A stretch of DNA of 64,000 bases from Diphasiastrum complanatum (GCA_029204225.1 CM055093.1:24345912-24409911); one strand, 5' to 3'; numbered from the stretch's first letter, positions 46,768 through 59,686 are shown. Made by a program: numbers and translations. The notes: generated from the letters alone by a model not told the origin.

Positions 46768-47471
46768 GCTCTGGTACCACTGATGGGAGATCGAGATGAT
46801 CGTGAAACAGTCGCGAAGCAGTCACGATTGCGAACTTGACTCTCTTAATATTCGGATGGAGTTCGGATGCGATCGCTGGACACTGCCAACTAAATCACTC
46901 CTACAGTCCTCCAAAATGTAGTCAGGCACTGCTAATCTACGTTTATAAATTAATGCAGCATTCAACAAGCTCAACCAATGTGTGGAATTGAAATGAATGG
47001 GAGAATCAAGCACACGAATAACAGCAGAAACATTTGCATTTGAGATCATACAACATAAAGTAAGACATGTGCACAATGGCTACAAAGTTATCTATTAATT
47101 TTTCTCTTGTTTCTTCAAGCACTGCATGCAGATCCACGCAGTGCATTGGCGTGAGAGAAATACAATTCTCTCATGAATGGATGTCTCGCTTACTAGCGGA
47201 CTTGTGGATCTCTATGGATCCTGATCACAGAACTGGTCTCGCTCGTAGGTGGACTTCTTGTCTGTATTTCGTCTTGATTGTGTACTAGCATCAGACTACT
47301 ACATTGTATGTGTGTTTTGTCATCCTCTGTGTCAAGTATCATCCAGTAAGTATATAGTCGCTCTATGTAACTTTAAGATTAGAGTGATTAACCATCTACA
47401 ACTAATCAAAAAATTACAAGAGTGGTGGATTAGCCACGACCTAGATTGTATCTGCTGACATCATGCCATCA
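46768..47471 (-). mobile_element. LTR with TGATGG/CCATCA ends and primer binding site
   Basis: Read on the minus strand the LTR begins TGATGGCATGATG at 47,471 and ends CTCCCATCA at 46,781 (691 bp); its terminal TGATGG and CCATCA are perfect inverted repeats. After one base follows TGGTACCAGAGC (minus strand of 46,768-46,779), one base from the initiator tRNA-Met primer site. So this is a 5' LTR whose internal region lies to the left, where the deleted gypsy pol is found. To its right lies the 3' end of a copia pol in the same orientation. No target duplication is seen. Confidence 0.7.
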
Positions 47472-47639
47472 GTTCGGATATCTGTACTTCTGGGTACTTG
47501 CAAAATCTTGGCTGGTACTCTTTGGAGCGCGTGAGGGCAGAAAGTCTTTCACGTCATTTTTTGTGTCGCGTCGTTGGTTTCGTTTCCGTCGTCTGACTTT
47601 CTCGTGTTCGACCGCAAAAGATTCTCATTTGCGAATCTT

Positions 47640-50215
47640 TCACGTTCGTGTCTTCCCGTCATGTGTTCGTGAAACTTTCGTATTTGGTGTCTCTTGACTT
47701 TTGTGTTCACGAACATCTTCATCAGGTAGAGGGCTGAAAGCTAGCAAAGCTTTGTAATTAGAAACATTTTGTTTCTTCAGCTCTCTCTCAAAGCATGATA
47801 GCTTTATGATCCCAAGACTGCTCCTCTGTCTCTCAAAAAGTCCTTTGTCCAGGGCTTTGGTGAAGATGTCAGCAACCATGTCTTTTGTTCCGATGAAGGT
47901 GGTTTGACGCATCCTCTTTTCAATTAGATCCCTGATCAAGTGATACTTGATTACAATGTGCTTTGTTCTGGAATGGAACACGAGATCTTTCGTCAGGTGT
48001 ATTGCAGAGGTGTTGTCCATCTACAAGACCAGAGGCTCGTTCCTTGTTTCGTCCAATTTGTCCAAGAACTTTCTTATCCAGATTATTTCGTTGGCCATCT
48101 TTGCTGCTGCGATGTACTCTGCTTCGTAGGATGACTGGGCCACAATGGTTGGCTTCTTGTTGACCCAGAGAACTGCTGCTCCTGATGCGATGGTGCATCC
48201 TCCTGAGACGCTTTTACAATCGTCCTTGAGAGATGCCCAGCTAACACACTGTAGGAAAGCATCCTGAAATTTGCATCGCGACAATAACACAACCCGTAAT
48301 CCCTCATTGATTCAAGATATTGCAAAATACGTTTTGCAATCTTCCAATGTGTCAAGCCTGGATTCGTGTAGAATTGGCTCATCCTGAATACTGCATAAGC
48401 AATATCAGGACGTGTGTTGTCAGCAAGGTACATCAGTGATCCTATCAGCTTCTTGTAAGGCGTGAGCTGCATCTGTTCTCTCTCTTCTTCAGTCTTCGGA
48501 CAGTCATCATTTGTCAACACCATCCCTGCGAGCATTGGAGTATTTGCTCCTTTGCAATTCAGCATCCCAAAGTCCTCTAGGATATTCTGGGTGTATCTGG
48601 ACTGGTGAAGGTATAACTTACCTCTCTCATAGTCGCTTTCAATTTGTAAGCCTAGGTAACACCTGGCTTCCCCCAGATCCACGATCTCGAAATGTTTCGA
48701 GATGTCTGTCTTCACTTCAGCAATCAGTTGTTCACTCTTGCAAAGTATCAGATTGTTGTCCACATACACAGCCACAATGATGATCTGCCCATCTATAACT
48801 CTGATATATACATTGGAATCAACCAACAGAGCCTTGAATCCTAATTATTTCAGGGCTTGATCTTTCTTCTTGTACCATTGTCAGGCTGATTGTTTCAGAC
48901 TGTAGATGCTTTTGTGCATTCTGCATGCATAGTCAAGAAGTGAATTCGAGACATATCCTGGGGGTTGATCCATGTAGACTTTTCCATCTAGTTCACCATG
49001 CAAGAAGGTTGTCTTCTCATCCACAATGTGGATCTTGAGGTCATAAGCAGCTACATATGCAAATAACAGACATAGGGATGAATGTTTGACGATAGGAGAG
49101 AAGGTTTCAGAGTAGTCAATACCATATCTCTAAGAGAATCCCTTCGCTACCAGTTTTGCTTTGTATTTTGTCACATTCCCATCTGGTCCGTATTTGAGCT
49201 TGAAAACCCATTTGCATTTGACAGTTTGCGCTTATGTGGTAATGGCTCCAATGTCCATACCTAGTTCTTCCTCATGGACTCCATCTCTTCGTTCATGGCT
49301 TGGACCCATCTGTCCTTTTCTGGACTTTCTATCGCTTCCTCAAAAGTATGTGGTTCGCCACTGAATCCGCAGAACTCTTCTGATATGGAAGCTGAGCTGC
49401 CTGGCACATATCTTGCTGGCGCTCTTCGTCGTCTTGTCGACCTTCTAGGAGATCCTCCTGGAACAGCTATGCCTTTGCCTTTGTCTGCTCTGCTCGGTCC
49501 GGAACCATCTTGGTTTACAGGAACTGTGGCAAGTGGTTGCCTCTCAAATTTTTCTTCTTCCGATTCGTCGCTCAAATGGGAGACGACTCAAAAATTTTTG
49601 TTTTCGTGTTCGTCCTCTGCTCCCTCTGTCATTGGCGGCAGGTCATAGTACTGTTTCTCTATAACTTCGTAGCTGATAGGGTCGTCATTGGCCATTGTCC
49701 TGCTCTCATCAAATCTGACATCTCTCACTGTTTTCACAGTGTTCATGTCTGGCATGTAGACTCTGTAGTATGACAAATTGTTGTCATAACCTACTAGAAA
49801 TTCCTGCTTGGCTTTCTCATCAAGCTTCTTTCAAAGCTTATCAGGAATATGTGCATAAGCTTCACAACCAAAGATTCTGACGTGAGACAGGTTGGGCTTT
49901 TTACCCCACCATAGCTCGTGTGATGTCGTGTGTGGGACACCAGGGTTGCCTGTCCCGTTCTGGATGTATGCGGCTATAACTACTGCTTCAGCCCACAGTA
50001 CCCTTGGAGCCTTCGAGTAGGCCATCATGCATCTGGTTGCTTCCATCAGGGTCCTGTTCTTTCGTTCAACAACACCATTGTGCTACGGTGTGTAGGCTGA
50101 AGTCCTTCTGTGAATGATGCCGTGATCATTGCAGAAGTCAGTGAAGCAATTTGAGATGTATTCGCCACCTCGATTTGTTTTGATCTGCTTCACTTTGCTG
50201 CCTGTACATCTCTCA
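47640..50215 (-). pseudogene. Ty1/copia integrase-RT-RNase H remnant, element C
   Basis: Minus order: end of the integrase core (KTNRGGEYISNCFTDFCNDH, about 50,180-50,083; MEATRCMMAYSKAPRVLWAE, 50,046), linker 49,776-49,261, RT from about 49,180 through 48,083 (DSNVYIRVIDGQ; YLGLQIESDYERGKLYL) and RNase H (48,290-47,640: SSYEAEYIAAAKMANEIIWI; DNTSAIHLTKDLVFHSRTKH). The RT active-site box reads YVDN instead of YVDD, so one catalytic Asp is lost even in the open frame. The element is cut in integrase at about 50,218 by a repeat carrying a long TC run; gag and protease are absent. Confidence 0.88.
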
Positions 50216-50219
50216 CAAT

Positions 50220-50470
<251 letters not shown>

Positions 50471-51031
50471 TCAATATGAAAAAGACCCTTTAAGGAATGC
50501 CATGTAGGATATAGAAAAATATCAAAATAAAAAAAACAATATTGTTTATTTGCTTGCCCGCACCACTCCCAAGGCCTCCCCAACTCCCAATGATCTAACC
50601 ACAGTGTCTATAGTCACAGTTAAAAAATGTTAACAGTTCACAGTATAACTTACTAAATTCAAAAATATTCCCTCCATTGGTTACGAAAAGGGGAATATTT
50701 TCACTAGATCTAGAATATGACTGCCATCCCCAAATTCGAATCAGGAAAAATTGCACAATGTTGACGTATGCATTCCTTCCACTAGAATGGAAATATGGGC
50801 GCCATCTACAATTATGAACGCCATCATCACTTTGGAATGGAAATATGAGCGCCAACTACCTATTGGAATGAAAAAATGAGCGACATTTCCAAATTTGAAT
50901 CAAGCATACAAGCATGGAGTTTGGATTGATCGTACATAGTATATAATATAATCAAAGATGAGTACTTTGCTTTGCTTCATAGAATCTGGTCATAGTACTT
51001 TGATGCAACTGATTACTCTATTATTATTTTT
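50471..51031. other. No gene; short internal repeats
   Basis: No coding sequence found. At about 50,785-50,885 related units of the type GGAATG(G)AAATATG(G/A)GCGCCA occur about three times. Confidence 0.4.
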
Positions 51032-51532
51032 ATGATGACATTGTATCATCTACATGTGGATATCCCTATTGATTTGGCACCTTTGCAGAGAAGAGGAGGC
51101 AAAGAAATTCAAATATCTGCTGAGGATTGTTCTCGTTAGAGGGCAGAAGAAAAAAAAAAAAACTTGGATTTGTGAATAGATGGAACATTATATCCACAAA
51201 ATCCAAGCACTTTGACACATCCCACGTTCTTTTCAATAACTCATTTAGTTACATGGATATGCAATGGACATAGTGGATTACTAGGATATTGTGAAAGATT
51301 GCAGAACCATGGAAAACAACTTTATGTGAATAATGTTCACTTTTTAGAAGGTGAGTTAATTCGGATATCCTCTTATTGTCAGAATAGAGATTGTCATCTC
51401 CAAAAGACACTAGAAGAAAATGAACAACTTAAAAAAAATAATGAATCATTACAGAAGATAACAATCAATATCAAATCAGAACTAGAGCAAATGCAATCAG
51501 TCTTACAGTCTATTCGTATTGAAAACTTATAA
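51032..51532 (+). pseudogene. DDE-like family, N-terminal fragment (copy C)
   Basis: The ATG at 51,032 begins MMTLYHLHVDIPIDLAP, which aligns with AMFHLHVALPMECTP at 42,103 of copy B. After a stop at about 51,137 and a second near 51,174, the frame 51,212-51,532 gives HSGLLGYCERLQNHGKQL (copy B: NSGLLGYCQRLREIEMHS) and a clear coiled coil, LEENEQLKKNNESLQKITIN. It ends at about 51,532, at the place where copies A and B have an exon border, and the C-terminal domain is absent. Confidence 0.55.
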
Positions 51533-51545
51533 TTATTGAAGGATG

Positions 51546-51890
51546 TGGATTTTACAAGTAGGGCTTTAGCATCTTTGGCTTCCCTTTGAGCAATCAATTC
51601 TAGAGGTCCATTGGGCTTAGGCTGGGTCCACTAACATAGCCACATAGCTCCATTTCTGTTATTATCATCCTCATTTTGAACTTTCCCATATGGAAGTAAT
51701 CTCAACTGAACTTTTTGATGAATCGTATTTAAGAGGTGTGTCAATCCATGATGACAAAGAGATAGAGTCGACAAGTAGGCAACAAACACACACAAAATGT
51801 AAATGACTATTTGAGAAGTAGGCTGGCTTTGACAAAGAGCTAACTTGTTGGAGATAACCTGGGTTCTATAACCTAGGCTCTGATGCCACT
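51546..51890 (-). pseudogene. Ty1/copia gag start with primer site, element D
   Basis: The minus strand of 51,877-51,888 reads TGGCATCAGAGC, a near-perfect initiator tRNA-Met primer site, preceded by CTCTCCAACA, the end of an LTR at 51,890. About 110 bp later a broken frame gives MGKFKMRMIITEMELCGYVS and then IAQREAKDAKALL, matching the gag start at 27.4 kb (WKLKMRMILIEKELWGYV; AWEAKDG). Stops break it and nothing follows, as copy C begins immediately on the other strand. Confidence 0.6.
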
Positions 51891-52849
51891 GTTGGAGAGA
51901 AGTGTAATGATGATGAGGGAGAATTGTGGACATATGTAAATCTATAAACACTAATAGTTCTTCATAAGTTGATAGTCCCTCTGACCCAATCTAAGGCAGA
52001 AATATTGGGCTCTCCAAAAGAATCATGGAGTTTGTTTACCTTCAAACAATTAGAATGAAATCTGTGTTCAATGAGTGGCTTGCAGTGTCAACTTTTTCAC
52101 ACATGTGGAGACTCACAAAACTAAGTCCCAAAACACATTCAAAGAGTGAGAGAGAGAGCCCTTGCTCTCGGGTAGAGAGAGAAAGAGAGGCTTGCTCTTG
52201 GGTAGAGAGAGAATGGAAGGAAAACTCAATTATTATCTTAAAAAAAAAACTCATATGTACAATGAGAGAGTTGTTCCATATAGTACTACCTCGAAATCTA
52301 GCATGAGGAACACTTGAAATTGATTAGACCTCATGGATTCCACCTCTCATGATGATTGGACCTCTAGATTCCCACCTCTCTCCATGATTGGACCAAATGG
52401 CTTGAGCCTCACAATTTGATTGGCCAAGTGATTTGCACCTCTAAACATGATTGGGCCAACCATTTTGCACTTCTTAATGTGATTGGCTTTAAGATCTACA
52501 CCTCTTAATTTGATTGGGCCATATTTGACATTGAGATGTGGATTTGGTTGCATACTAGCAAAATACCAATCCCTTAGAGAAAATTTGAGCACAAAATAGG
52601 CCTTTCAAAAAGATACCTTTTATTTTTTTTCTCAAAAGTTTCTTCCACATGGTCCAATCAAAACACTCAAATTTGAAATCTACGTAACGTAACTAACTCC
52701 TTCAAGTTGATTTTTTTTTTTAAAAGAACTGTAATTTTGCATCGGGGACAACTCCTCAAAATATATCTTGATAACGTACTTTTCTCCTAAAATTAAGTAG
52801 CTAAAAATAGCTTCTTAAGTAGATCCTTTGGCATGAACTTGATGAGAAA
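51891..52849. repeat. Probable copia LTR region with ATTGG minisatellite
   Basis: Right of the LTR end at 51,890 there is no coding sequence. A CACACATGTGGAGAC motif at about 52,100 resembles those in the LTRs near 21.68 and 37.6 kb. Between about 52,335 and 52,545 some five imperfect units of 38-45 bp are in tandem, each with (G/C)ACCTCT(T/C) and a following ATTGG(A/G)CC-type block. Confidence 0.45.
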
Positions 52850-53720
52850 ACCAGTCAATAAGTCTAAAATTGCAGCAATGTCACCATAGCCAAGATAAGG
52901 CTTCCTTGATTGAAAGCCATCTCCAAGCATCAAGAAAAGCTTTCCACCATTTGAGCACTTTTGCCATTGATTTCTTCCATCCTTGAAGAATGATTGATCC
53001 CAAAGCTCTTCCTTGAAAATAGCTGCAATTCCATGAGAAAATCAAGAGTCCTTCTTGACTCATAAGGATCACAAAGATCCAACATCATATTACCAAGACC
53101 TTGAGAATTAGTTATATCAAGATTGGCAAGACTATGCATGCTAAAGTAATAAAGAGTTTGCATCATACCTTTATGCTTGATTTCCATGCTAATCTCAAAT
53201 CTAATGAGGCTAAATACATCATTATGGATATAAGTGTCCTTGGAGGATGATTCACTTATTCTCATAATGTGTTTACAAATTGCCTCACTTCACACTATAA
53301 ATGAGAAACACATTCTTGCTCTTACAAGATCCAAGAACATACATTTGATGACGTAACTATTTGCTTTGCAATTGCTTTAGAACCAATTCTAAGCCATTAA
53401 CACATAAGATATGTCCTTACAAGAGACTAGTATTGCCTCACTCCAACTTTGAGATGCAAAAATCTCATCAAAGCAAAATGATTCATCAAATGATAAAAGG
53501 GAAGCAAAAAAGGATGTGTTGGAGTAAATACCACCCAAGAATTGCTTCTCTTTTCCATGAAGTGTGAGCCACATAGGCTCGGCCTTGCCTCTTGGAAAAC
53601 TTCTTGGGATCCTCAACCCTTGACACACTTCCTTCTTCTTGGTGCTCCTCCTTGATCCTTGCAAGCCCCTTGACATCAACATCATTAGAGACACAATCAT
53701 TTGCACAAGAAACATCATTC
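52850..53720 (-). repeat. Copia 3' region, second copy of 37.8-38.5 kb
   Basis: The segment matches 38,140-38,560 over its right half, in the same orientation: ACTAGTATTGCCTC, AACTTTGAGATG, and on the minus strand WLTLHGKEKQF against WLNFYGKERQI, the end of the shortened copia pol at 38.5 kb. So it is a fragment with the pol end and 3' non-coding part of that copia lineage. Confidence 0.6.
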
Positions 53721-54975
53721 TGAGTTTATGCTTTGCCTAATGCTTGTTGGTTCTCTTAGATTAGGCCCTTATTGTTGATGGTTGACCTTCATAGGAAGGT
53801 TGAAATTAAAATGCCTTCACCACAATAAAGGATGTTTCGACTCATCAATTTTGATTGACTTGTGAATAAAATGCAAATAATTGGTTCCTCATCCCTCATT
53901 ATCACCATGGATGAGAATAAAAAAATTTCTATTTCTATGACAATAAAATCAAGTGTATTATGTCCTTAGTGGAATGAGTTGGAGAACATGGTATAAGCTA
54001 GACACTTGATTTGAAACGTAACATACAATTGCTATTTGAGAGATCCAATTGATGGCCATCCATATATATGCACATCTATTTTCTTTCCAATGATAACGTA
54101 GATTTGGGGATGCCGTGTATCCTAAATGCTGTTGTTGGAGCACCCTTTCTATGCACAGGTCATACAATTCCCGGACTATTATTGTGGTTGATGATTTCCA
54201 ATTAAGAATTTATTGCTTTGGTGGATGTAAAGTAATACATGTCTTCTGTATATGCTTGAGCCCTTACTGAAGGTCTCTCAGATTTTTCATTGTTTTGAGT
54301 TGCTTTAGCTCAGATAAGGGTTGCCAGACATGTATTGACTTTTGTTCCACATTGATAGGGGACAATAAAGTCAGGATTGCCACACATGTACTGACAATTG
54401 TTCCACGTTGATAGGGGAGATTAAGTCAGGAACAATCTATATGTACTGCTACTATGGAGAAAGGACATTAGTACCCAGTAGTGCCTGATTTTCAAAGTCG
54501 AACCAGTTAATTTTAAACCAAAATTTAGAAAAACTATACTCAGTGACATTACTATTTTAGCCTTGTGCAATGGCCTTCTACCACATACACGACTTTCTTC
54601 TAATGCAAATTCTTCCCTCATGGAAGGATGTATAGGTTCCAATAATTGCCCTGTAAAGTAACATTCTTATCAGTCAGCCTGCAATTGGAAAACTTCTACG
54701 AGCTTTTTCCAGTCGTCTTTTTGCACCAAACATAAGTACGCCCAAGACAAAGATGCTGGGACTCTCTCATCATTGACCTTTGCCTCACACAGTGGACAAG
54801 GTCTCTAAAGGTTTTATTATGGAGTTAACCAAGCTTTCAAAGAGCATGATGCAAATGCAGCAAGAAGTAACAATATTACAAAATAGCACTTCGCACATTT
54901 TTCTTTTAGAAAAATTTGAGCTGGGGATTCACTCTCTGACAGAGAGATATTAAACTAGAACTTACAATCCACAGT
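53721..54975. other. No gene; contains a tandem duplication
   Basis: At about 54,315-54,432 a unit of about 58 bp is repeated twice: TTGCCA(G/C)ACATGTA(T/C)TGAC followed by TTGTTCCAC(A/G)TTGATAGGGGA. No coding sequence recognised. Confidence 0.5.
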
Positions 54976-55428
54976 ATGACAGCACTTGGTTTAGTAAAGT
55001 TAAGCCCATTGACATATCATTTTTTACGACCACGAGCTTTAACACGTGCTTTTTATATCTTTCATGCTAGCATGTTACACATTTCTATAGTGCTTGATGA
55101 GGCTTGTGTTGATAAATGCCTTCTAGGCAGATTTATTTCCAGTGATGCCAATTGCTATGATTACGTACAGATACGATATAGCTGCCAGCCACAACTTATC
55201 CATGTAAGGTTTGATCAAGGCCCACCGGGGAGTGCCACCGGTCCCAGAAATTATAGTGAGATGTACAATTTTTGTAGTTGCCCAGCCGCTGACACAGTTA
55301 CTGGATACTGGATCAGAATGCCCTGTAGATTTGGGCCATTTCATCAAATGCAGTACACAAACAATATCCATGTGACAAACTTTACTTTTGTGAGAAAAAC
55401 TTTGAAGAAAAAATTCCAGCTTGCATAA
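54976..55428 (+). other. 150-codon open frame of doubtful status
   Basis: An uninterrupted plus-strand frame with many Cys, Tyr and Phe residues (QIRYSCQPQLIHVRFDQGPP; CRFGPFHQMQ) and no known motif. The opposite strand is open for 82 codons over 55,371-55,123. It lies just past the stop codon of the DUF1336 gene and may simply be that gene's 3' flank. The length alone is only mild evidence. Confidence 0.2.
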
Positions 55429-55456
55429 GTTATAGGTCTAAGAACCTACTCAAAGT

Positions 55457-57313
55457 TCAAACACTTAAATATCTAAAGCTCCTAATGTCCAGCTTTTCCA
55501 GTCGAAAGCAGCAAAGTATGTGTTCTGGCAACTCCTCTTGCTTGTTCCCCTTCAACAGGACAGATTGTCACCACACATCAAAGCCAAGCATTAGTTGCTA
55601 CATAAGTTCCGAAAACCTAATAAAAAACTCCAGAAGATAGCAGAAGTAAAATCGCCAAGCTGGTTGGTACTTAAAAATCTACCCATTTTCAAATGCATAT
55701 TTACTCGAGCAACAAACATAGTGGTTCTTAGGATTACCTGGATGATCAGACCAATATCAAGAATACACAATTTTAAACGCTCTCTAAATGACTCGACAGT
55801 CTTTCGAGCAATGAAGCTGAAACGATGGACATCGAGATCAACCTCAAAATAGTTTCGCCCCTGCAAATCCAAAACCATAAGATTCAAAGCAATCAAAGAA
55901 AATTAAACCTATGAACCGAAATCAATCTAACGCTCAAATAATTGCAAATGTTTTTCTTAAGGTTATGAGAACAGATTTTATATCCAGTCATCCATATCTC
56001 ATTTTGTCAGCATCTGCTATGAAGGACAGTAGCCGTTTCCTACCAAAGTTGAAATATTCTAGCAGTGGAACAGAAATATTCTTGAGAACAGATCAATTCC
56101 CAGCAGATCACAAATTCACTAACTTAAATACGTTTACCCTGTAAAAGGCATGCTGAGGACGCGATAAGACTGGCTTCTCATTGTAGGTTCCAACAAGTTT
56201 TTTTTCTGTTGCACTTAGATGTATCTGTTCTGGGTTACAAACTCGAGCAATAATCTTCAGCCTGTCTCTGAATGGTGAGATGAAATCCCCTACAAGTCCT
56301 TTGACTCTGTCCTTGTTGTCATCCAAAAAGTTCTGTCTCAAAAAGATACTTGTCAAGAATTTAAATCATTACATCAAAATTTTCATTAAGATAAGATAGT
56401 CCTTCACAAGTAACCTCATTACATCAAAATTTTTACTAAGATAATATAGTCCGTCTCGAGCAATCTCACATGGCAGAAAGCCAAATTCCAGGTTATTCCC
56501 TTTTCGCCTATCCATAATACAGCTTAGTAACTCAGCCTAAAACCCATAAGTAAACACCCTAAAAGGACCTGCACAAGAATGCTTTGACTAAAACTTTTAT
56601 GTAGAGCTTGCTATAATGCCACTGGAGGGACATGTAGTAGGTGTTGATAGCTCAAACATGAACTGGAAATAAAAGCATGTGGGAATATAGAAAACTATAT
56701 TGGCATCATGTACCATAGTAGTAGGTAAAAATGATAACAATGATATCATGAAGAGGTATCAAAGAAGGAGATGGAACTAGAGACAAGAGTAGCACAACAC
56801 AATGAGATGTCTTGACAAATTATGTTCAAAATAGAGATAAATGAAGGTAAACAAGGAGGAAAAGGTAGAAACTGAACAGTGCAAGATAAAGAACAAGAGA
56901 TGTGTCAACAGATGTAAATAGAAAATAAAACATAAGGAAATGTGTGGAAGACGAGTAGCAGCACATCAACAACCTAACACCTAGAAATGTTGGAGAATTG
57001 GAAATTGTCAATTGATGACAATAAAAATAGAGAGCTTATTGACTCTCCTCTAAAGGTAAATGTAGCTCATTTGTCGAATACCTTAGTTCTAGATACATGT
57101 GTCACACCTATGGAGACTTGTGCTTGCGTTTCATCTATGAACAAATGGCCCTGTACTATAGGTTAAAGTCCGTAACCTATACATCCAAGAGTAGAATATA
57201 AAAGAACAAACTGATCTGCCCCATGTAACAAACAAACATCTCATCCAGACCATTGATGAAAGGAAGCAAAAGATCTAGTCTTTTGAAAATCTGAGCACGA
57301 CAGAGAAAAACAG

Positions 57314-57348
<35 letters not shown>

Positions 57349-59599
57349 ATTTTTCTTGCAAACGAGGATCTAATCCAAAACAACCTTATGAGCAAAAAAG
57401 CATCAGAAGAGTGATAAACGGAGAACAACAATAGCACACTGACGACTAATCAATCAAGGTAGTCAACTAATACCCAGCAAAATCTGATGTATGCTAGCTA
57501 AGACCTTGATCTACGTTAGATTAGCCTACGTCTCTAGACAATCCACAATAACTTAGGACATATTCAGCAAGGCCCGAATTAGGGCTAGGAACTCCAAGTT
57601 AGGTCTTCAGGACCACTGATATTACTAATAATGTCTTTTCTAAAAAATGCCAACTTCCCAACCAAACGGTCTAATGTCAGATAATAACAGCTGACCCTTG
57701 TAAGGCTGAAGGAGCTATCTAAAATCTCTTTGTCAGCTAATTGGACGCTTCATATTACTGGGCTTCATACTTTTTGGTAGTCTCATTGGAGGACTCTCAT
57801 GAAGTTTGATCAAATTTAACATCTAAAGCCAGTTTTTTATATGCTCATAGGAAGATGACTCTTTTGAATTCTTGCTGAAGCACACCATTTAATTGTACTG
57901 GTTGAAGATAGGGCACCATGCCAAACAGTGCCCCGAACGGAAAGCAAAGTCGTCAAGTTTCATGACTGTGGATTTACCAGCAGGTAAATGAATTCTTGTC
58001 CCTTTGTGGTTCCATGTAGCATCCAATTTAGTTGGGAGGTTTTGACATTCCATTTTTTGTATTTCTAAAACCGTTGTAAGGTGCCAGGGTACGAGCAAAA
58101 GGGCAGGCCCATATGGGCTGACAAGAATAACCAGATCTTTTCAAACTCACAAAAAATTCAGTTGTCTTTCTCGATGGCTAAAGCTTGTTTGAGGCTTTGT
58201 CACAATTCTATCTAAAACAAAGCTTTCCACAAAGGCCTTGATGACCTATTCACTCCAATTTGAACTATAGTTGGATTACTGATGTATTAGGCCAATCGAT
58301 CTGAGAAAATTCTCACAAGATTTGAATTGGATCCAAATTTTTTTATTGGCGATAGGCATTATGTTGTCATAGGCTCCAGAAAGACTATTGGCACCACGAT
58401 CTGTTCCATGCAACGAAACATCAAAAACTACAACTGAAAATTTGCCAAGGGATGTTAAAATCATCTGAATGATGTGGCATACCTTCAACATCTCCTTCAA
58501 GCATATAGGAATTTCTTTCTTGAATGCCTCTGAAAGTTTGAAATATATTACAAGACTGAAGCCTTCCCCATCAGTGTTGCTTGAGAAAATTGATGCAGGA
58601 TACAATGGAACCTGCACAATATATAATAAAATTCTCATCGCTTGCATTCCTTTTACTTCAAAGACTAGATTTTATGACCTCCTTAAAAAGGCAAAACTGA
58701 TATCCCAAAAAAGCAGATCAATCTTGGGCAGTTCTGCTGTTGCTTCTGTGCCTGTACATATTATCTCTTCTGTGCCTGTACATATTGTCTGATATACCTT
58801 CAGCAAAAAGATTCTTTTTATAACATAATGGAGCTCCTAAACAAAGACCACTGAAACTGATCATGGCTTGGGCTTAACATTAAAATGGCCTCAACAATCA
58901 AAAGATGATAAGGGTAGTGAATTAGTAATTCTTAAACAATTCGAATATGTCTGGAATAGTTTTGTTTATGCAATCAGCAAGGCAAAGTGAATACATCCAC
59001 ACCATTGAAGCACAGATAGCACCACAGCAGCACAGAAGTTCACATCCTCCATTTCTGAAAATCGATACAATTAAAGCAGTTTGACCTACATAAATATAGC
59101 ATAGTTTACAAGTTCTCAGACGAAAATACGCAGATTTCTAAATGAAATGCTAATCATGACAAAAAGTCGAACTCGATGTCGAGCATCAATAGGGGAACAC
59201 AAGATTTATACATTTCAAGAAAAACATAAACAAGCACATGTGGGATGCAGCACCTGAATATTAAAGATGAGCAATAGTGGTAAATCATCACTATCAACAG
59301 GCAAATCCTGGTATGGAAGATCCACAAATTGTGCAATGTGATTAATCTTCTTTGATGCCAAGAAAACGTCCACTCCTACTACGTCATAAATTGCTTGGGG
59401 AGGAGCATACTGCTTCTTTCTGTCCCTGCATGAGTGCATGAAACAGGTGGTTATAACTTAAAAGCCATCTTATAATAAGCATGAACCCTAACAAGCAGAC
59501 AAGAATAAGAATGAATTGGTATAGAATGAATCAATCTCAGTCAAAATGTCTATCATAAACAAGATTCAAACTCTAATATAACCTGGATCCATTATCCAT
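55457..59599 (-). CDS. DUF1336 / EDR2 C-terminal-like protein
   Basis: Five exons join in frame with GT/AG introns: 59425..59254, 58611..58483, 56332..56138, 55860..55738 and 55549..55457 (stop). They give [106 protein letters not shown] and [18 protein letters not shown], the ordered signature of the plant DUF1336 domain (PF07059), found at the C-terminus of EDR2-type proteins and in short stand-alone proteins. A leading exon 59599..59583 (ATG, MDNGS) has a donor of the right phase and would make 242 residues, but usual family members begin with a longer part (CW...FRVR-like) that I cannot find. So exons are firm, the start is tentative. The family's biochemical role is not settled; EDR2 itself limits pathogen-induced cell death in Arabidopsis. 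Confidence 0.88.
56333..58482. other. Large intron of the DUF1336 gene
   Basis: A 2,150-bp intron bounded by ATGTTGAAG|GTATGCC on the right and GAGACAG|AACTTT on the left (minus strand). It includes a 34-base poly-A run (plus strand 57,314-57,347), which could be the tail of an antisense retrocopy, but I found no coding remnant before it. Confidence 0.75.
57314..57347 (+). repeat. Poly-A run
   Basis: 34 consecutive A bases on the plus strand inside the DUF1336 intron. Frames across it give only homopolymer. Confidence 0.97.
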
Positions 59600-59628
59600 G
59601 ATAGAGTCAAATAAACAAGTCACAAAAG

Positions 59629-59629
<1 letters not shown>

Positions 59630-59682
<53 letters not shown>
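59630..59682. repeat. (TC)n microsatellite just upstream of the DUF1336 start
   Basis: About 26 TC units; on the coding (minus) strand it is a GA run ending about 30 bases before the tentative ATG at 59,599, so it lies in the 5' leader or core promoter. Confidence 0.95.

Positions 59683-59686
<4 letters not shown>

Noticed and set aside
57889-58098. Open minus frame inside the DUF1336 intron as an extra exon
   Set aside because: The flanking exons join in frame without it and it has no family similarity.
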